Below, piece after piece: positions 62,501-64,000 of a DNA stretch of 64,000 bases (the stretch's first letter is position 1; each line of letters opens with the position of its first letter). Under the pieces are notes generated by a model. The model saw nothing but the letters and a program-made list of their open reading frames with translations. It made no database searches and was not told where the DNA came from. Both the position numbers and the translations under genes were made by a program. The DNA comes from M0103 sp040386155 (lineage in GTDB: Bacteria > Bacteroidota > Bacteroidia > Flavobacteriales_D > Crocinitomicaceae). Location of the stretch: contig JAZKFZ010000002.1 of assembly GCA_040386155.1 (NCBI GenBank), forward strand, positions 1 through 64,000. Direction: 5' to 3'.

Positions 62501-64000
62501 ACAGCGGTGATTCCAGTATTTATTGCGCTAAATGCTGCAATGTTTCCAGAACCTGAAGCAGCAAGACCGATTGTTGCATCATTATTGGTCCAATTATACA
62601 CTGTTGCACCATTATTCCCTGTAAAAGCAACAGCTGTAGTCATTGTTGATCCACAAAGAATTTGGTCAAAGGCATCATTAACGGTTGGAGTGGTATTAAC
62701 AGTAAATAATTCTGCATCCTGACATCCACCTGAATTGGTATATGTAATTGTCGTTGAACCAGCGGTAAGTGCTGTGACAAGACCATTTACATCAACACTT
62801 GCAATGGCAGGATTGCTTGATGTCCATGGGGTACCTGCTGGTGCTGTTGTTGCAGATAATTGAGATGTTGTTCCAACACATGCAACCAAGGTTCCTGAAA
62901 TTACAGGTAAAGCCGTCACTGTTACATTTACAGTTGATGGAGTACTAGTACAGTTATTTAACGTTATAGTATAGGAATAGGTGCCAGTTGCTGCAACTAC
63001 TGCTCCTACAATTGTTGGATCTTCTAACAAAGAATTGAATGTGTTGGGTCCTGTCCAGTTGTAGGTTGCGCCGAGCACATTATTACCAGTTAGGATAATA
63101 TCCGATCCTTCACAAATTGAAGGTGTAGAGGTAGATGCAACTGCAACTGGTGCAATTGGATCAGACAATACAATAGGTCCTGGTTGAGATCCTGAACAGC
63201 CAGCTACACTTATAACGAAAGAAGTATATGATCCAGCATTCAATCCTGTGATGTCAAAATCTCCATTTGCATCTGTAGTGATGGCAATCGGACCAACACC
63301 AACACCATTGTCTACGTATGTAAGATCGTAATTTGAAGATGGAGATAGAGTACCCGTTCCTTCAATATGAATTCCACCGTCAGTACCTAAACATGTACTT
63401 GGATTTGAAATTGTTGCGATTGAAAAAACTGGGGCTAAAGGATCTGATAAAGACACTGAAGCAGGTAAAGAATTACACGAACCGTTATTCACGATAATGG
63501 AAGAATATCCACCAGCATTTAAACCTGTAATTACAAATGTACCACCGGCAGTTGTCGTAATAGAAGAAGGTCCGAAAGGAACACCATCATCTGAATATGA
63601 TAAATTATACGAAGTACTTGGAATTAGACCAGATAAAGTAATCGTTCCATCACTTGCACCACATGAAAGTGGATTGGTAAACGAAGTTGTAAATGATGGT
63701 ATAGGATTAACAGTTATTGTAAAGGTTTGGCTTGTCCCTGAACAAGTACCCAATACAGGAGTAACTACTATTGTACCTGTTTGAACAGTTATTCCAGCAT
63801 TGATAGCAGTAAACGAAGCGATATTTCCACTTCCACTAGCTGCTAGTCCTATTGATGTATTTGAGTTTGTCCAGTTATACGTTGTCGACCCACTATTTCC
63901 AGTAAAAGTTACAGCAGTAGTATTTACATTCGCACATAACATCTGATCAGCAGGATCATTTACAGTAGGTACTGGATTCACAGTGATTGTAAAAGTTTGA
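59557..64000 (-). CDS. Large repeat adhesin with CHU_C (type B) C-terminus, 5' end outside window
   Basis: At least 1480 residues; the frame stays open to the right edge, so the N-terminus is missing. The visible part holds seven PKD-like modules starting (N/D)PVPTVNDP-DQ-LC, six nearly tandem at about 90 residues each, with WTNDN-IGLA and SGNIASF landmarks and cysteine pairs. SprB-like segments flank them (TISGLNPSVSYNLTYNDDG). Near the end come Ig-like modules and the type B sorting domain: VPTAFTPDGDGVNDNWEII, VVSVFNRWGNIVYQ, RWDGTFKGELLPVASYYFVI. It is followed within 24 bp by PorP/SprF, its probable surface anchor. Confidence 0.9.
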   Translation of the reverse strand, partial: QTFTITVNPVPTVNDPADQMLCANVNTTAVTFTGNSGSTTYNWTNSNTSIGLAASGSGNIASFTAINAGITVQTGTIVVTPVLGTCSGTSQTFTITVNPIPSFTTSFTNPLSCGASDGTITLSGLIPSTSYNLSYSDDGVPFGPSSITTTAGGTFVITGLNAGGYSSIIVNNGSCNSLPASVSLSDPLAPVFSIATISNPSTCLGTDGGIHIEGTGTLSPSSNYDLTYVDNGVGVGPIAITTDANGDFDITGLNAGSYTSFVISVAGCSGSQPGPIVLSDPIAPVAVASTSTPSICEGSDIILTGNNVLGATYNWTGPNTFNSLLEDPTIVGAVVAATGTYSYTITLNNCTSTPSTVNVTVTALPVISGTLVACVGTTSQLSATTAPAGTPWTSSNPAIASVDVNGLVTALTAGSTTITYTNSGGCQDAELFTVNTTPTVNDAFDQILCGSTMTTAVAFTGNNGATVYNWTNNDATIGLAASGSGNIAAFSAINTGITAVVATITVTPTLGTCIGSSQSFTITVDPVPTVNDPSDQSLCAGASVTAVSFTGNSGATSYGWTNDNATIGLASGGSGNIASFSAINAGATVQTANIVVTPTIGACLGATQTFSIIVNPVPTVNDPSDQSLCGNTATSAVTFTGSNVTSTYNWTNSNTSIGLAAAGSGDIASFSALNAGASVQTATIIVTPVLGTCTGLSQTFTITVNPVPTVNDPADQPLCAGSATTAVSFSGNSGSTVYDWTNDNNTIGLSSVGSGNIGSFTTINTGATSQVATITVIPTLGSCSGTSQQFVITVNPVPTVNDPSDQTLCGNLATTAINFTGNSGLTSYNWTNSTTSIGLAASGSGNIVSFTATNAGALAQTATITVTPVLGTCTGSAQTFTITVDAVPTVNDPADQVVCAGDPTTTVVFAGNSAMTTYNWLNDNTSIGLSANGSVDISSFTATNTGGTSQLATITVTPELGACMGTAQMFTITVDPTPTFTVTGIDPTVCNASDGSITISGLNPSVSYNLTYNDDGSAVSLTVSSNASGDIILSGQNAGNYNSFTLELVSSGCIGTSASTVNLINPLAPSINPLADQVVCDTYSLPTITGTDLTGTESYWTGANGTGTQMSAGAAITNSQTIYIYDASGACFDEESFDVTVNLTPAITNPGNQLICESYALPVINGTNISATAAYFNNSQLNSGTAITGPLTSSQTVYIFDSNGTCSDEISFDVTINPLPTVNSISGGSTYCMGEFMADIAVDVTGNPNFTIAYTLNGNPQSVSGSASPISLGNVAGVYVLTGIQDVNCSNTATGTQTIIVNPIPAAPLAGADSIYCSAWDLVPMSAQGAGGGTYTWYDVNGTVVGTGANLTPTNTLGVTEYYVSETISGCEGPSSIVTITINQCEITVPTAFTPDGDGVNDNWEIIDLDAVYPNNVVSVFNRWGNIVYQHDSSVDGPYDASRWDGTFKGELLPVASYYFVIDLNDEEKNSKTGTISILK

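Noticed and set aside
61000..63960. Regularly spaced repeats that might suggest a CRISPR array
   Set aside because: The period is about 270 bp, the repeats are translated in one open frame and encode protein modules; no short repeat-spacer pattern.

Overview
The window reads as chromosome of a low-GC, gliding or surface-adhering Bacteroidota, most likely a flavobacterium-like or Crocinitomicaceae-like lineage. The evidence is the many secreted proteins ending in type IX secretion (T9SS) sorting domains, a PorP/SprF gene beside a CHU_C-type adhesin, SprB and PKD repeats, promoter boxes of the Bacteroidota type (TTTG, about 20 nt, TAnnTTTG) and the general lack of Shine-Dalgarno sequences. I see no rRNA, intact tRNA, insertion sequence, prophage or CRISPR array.

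Layout. 0.4-8.2 kb: folate-salvage cyclo-ligase, a five-gene envelope operon (DUF5777 barrel, YceI, membrane protein, heme-type CxxCH lipoprotein, choice-of-anchor V T9SS protein), lipoproteins, a lytic transglycosylase and YidD. 8.2-15.5 kb: a GT2 synthase fused to a carboxypeptidase-regulatory-like domain, accA, ispE, an FG-GAP T9SS protein and a BT_3928-like DoxX-thioredoxin protein. 15.7-39.6 kb: a surface and secreted block with a caspase/WD40/TPR protein ending in a GldM-like region, an SprB-repeat protein, a 1774-aa PPC-repeat protein behind a small HMA-like gene, a TonB-C lipoprotein, a PKD adhesin behind a heptanucleotide microsatellite, and a 1741-aa protein with a glycine-rich insert. 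A truncated copy of the PKD adhesin 5' end lies at 22.6-22.8 kb. 39.8-43.7 kb: a PepSY protein, a GreA/B-like protein and an ECF sigma factor overlapping a VWA/YfbK-like membrane protein.

43.9-47.8 kb holds the most notable system. A SigK-like ECF sigma factor and its RskA-like anti-sigma precede a short secreted protein with ten cysteines, seven of them spaced exactly 11 residues apart in a 33-bp repeat. An intrinsic terminator follows, then a DUF692/MNIO maturase overlapping a DUF2063/HvfC-BufC-type partner. This is the organisation of bufferin/HvfA-type RiPP loci, whose precursor cysteines are modified for metal binding, but with a core repeat (TEASCGEKGK-like) that differs from the usual EGKCG motif.

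47.8-64 kb: a DUF255 thioredoxin-fold protein, a small lipoprotein whose 3' end and terminator are tandemly duplicated, a collagen-repeat protein, a short T9SS protein, a LytTR regulator with a TPR histidine kinase, a J-domain/KTSC protein, an ankyrin protein, and a T9SS operon (CHU_C adhesin with about 90-aa tandem repeats, PorP/SprF, PD40-SprB-OmpA-like protein). The adhesin runs off the right edge.
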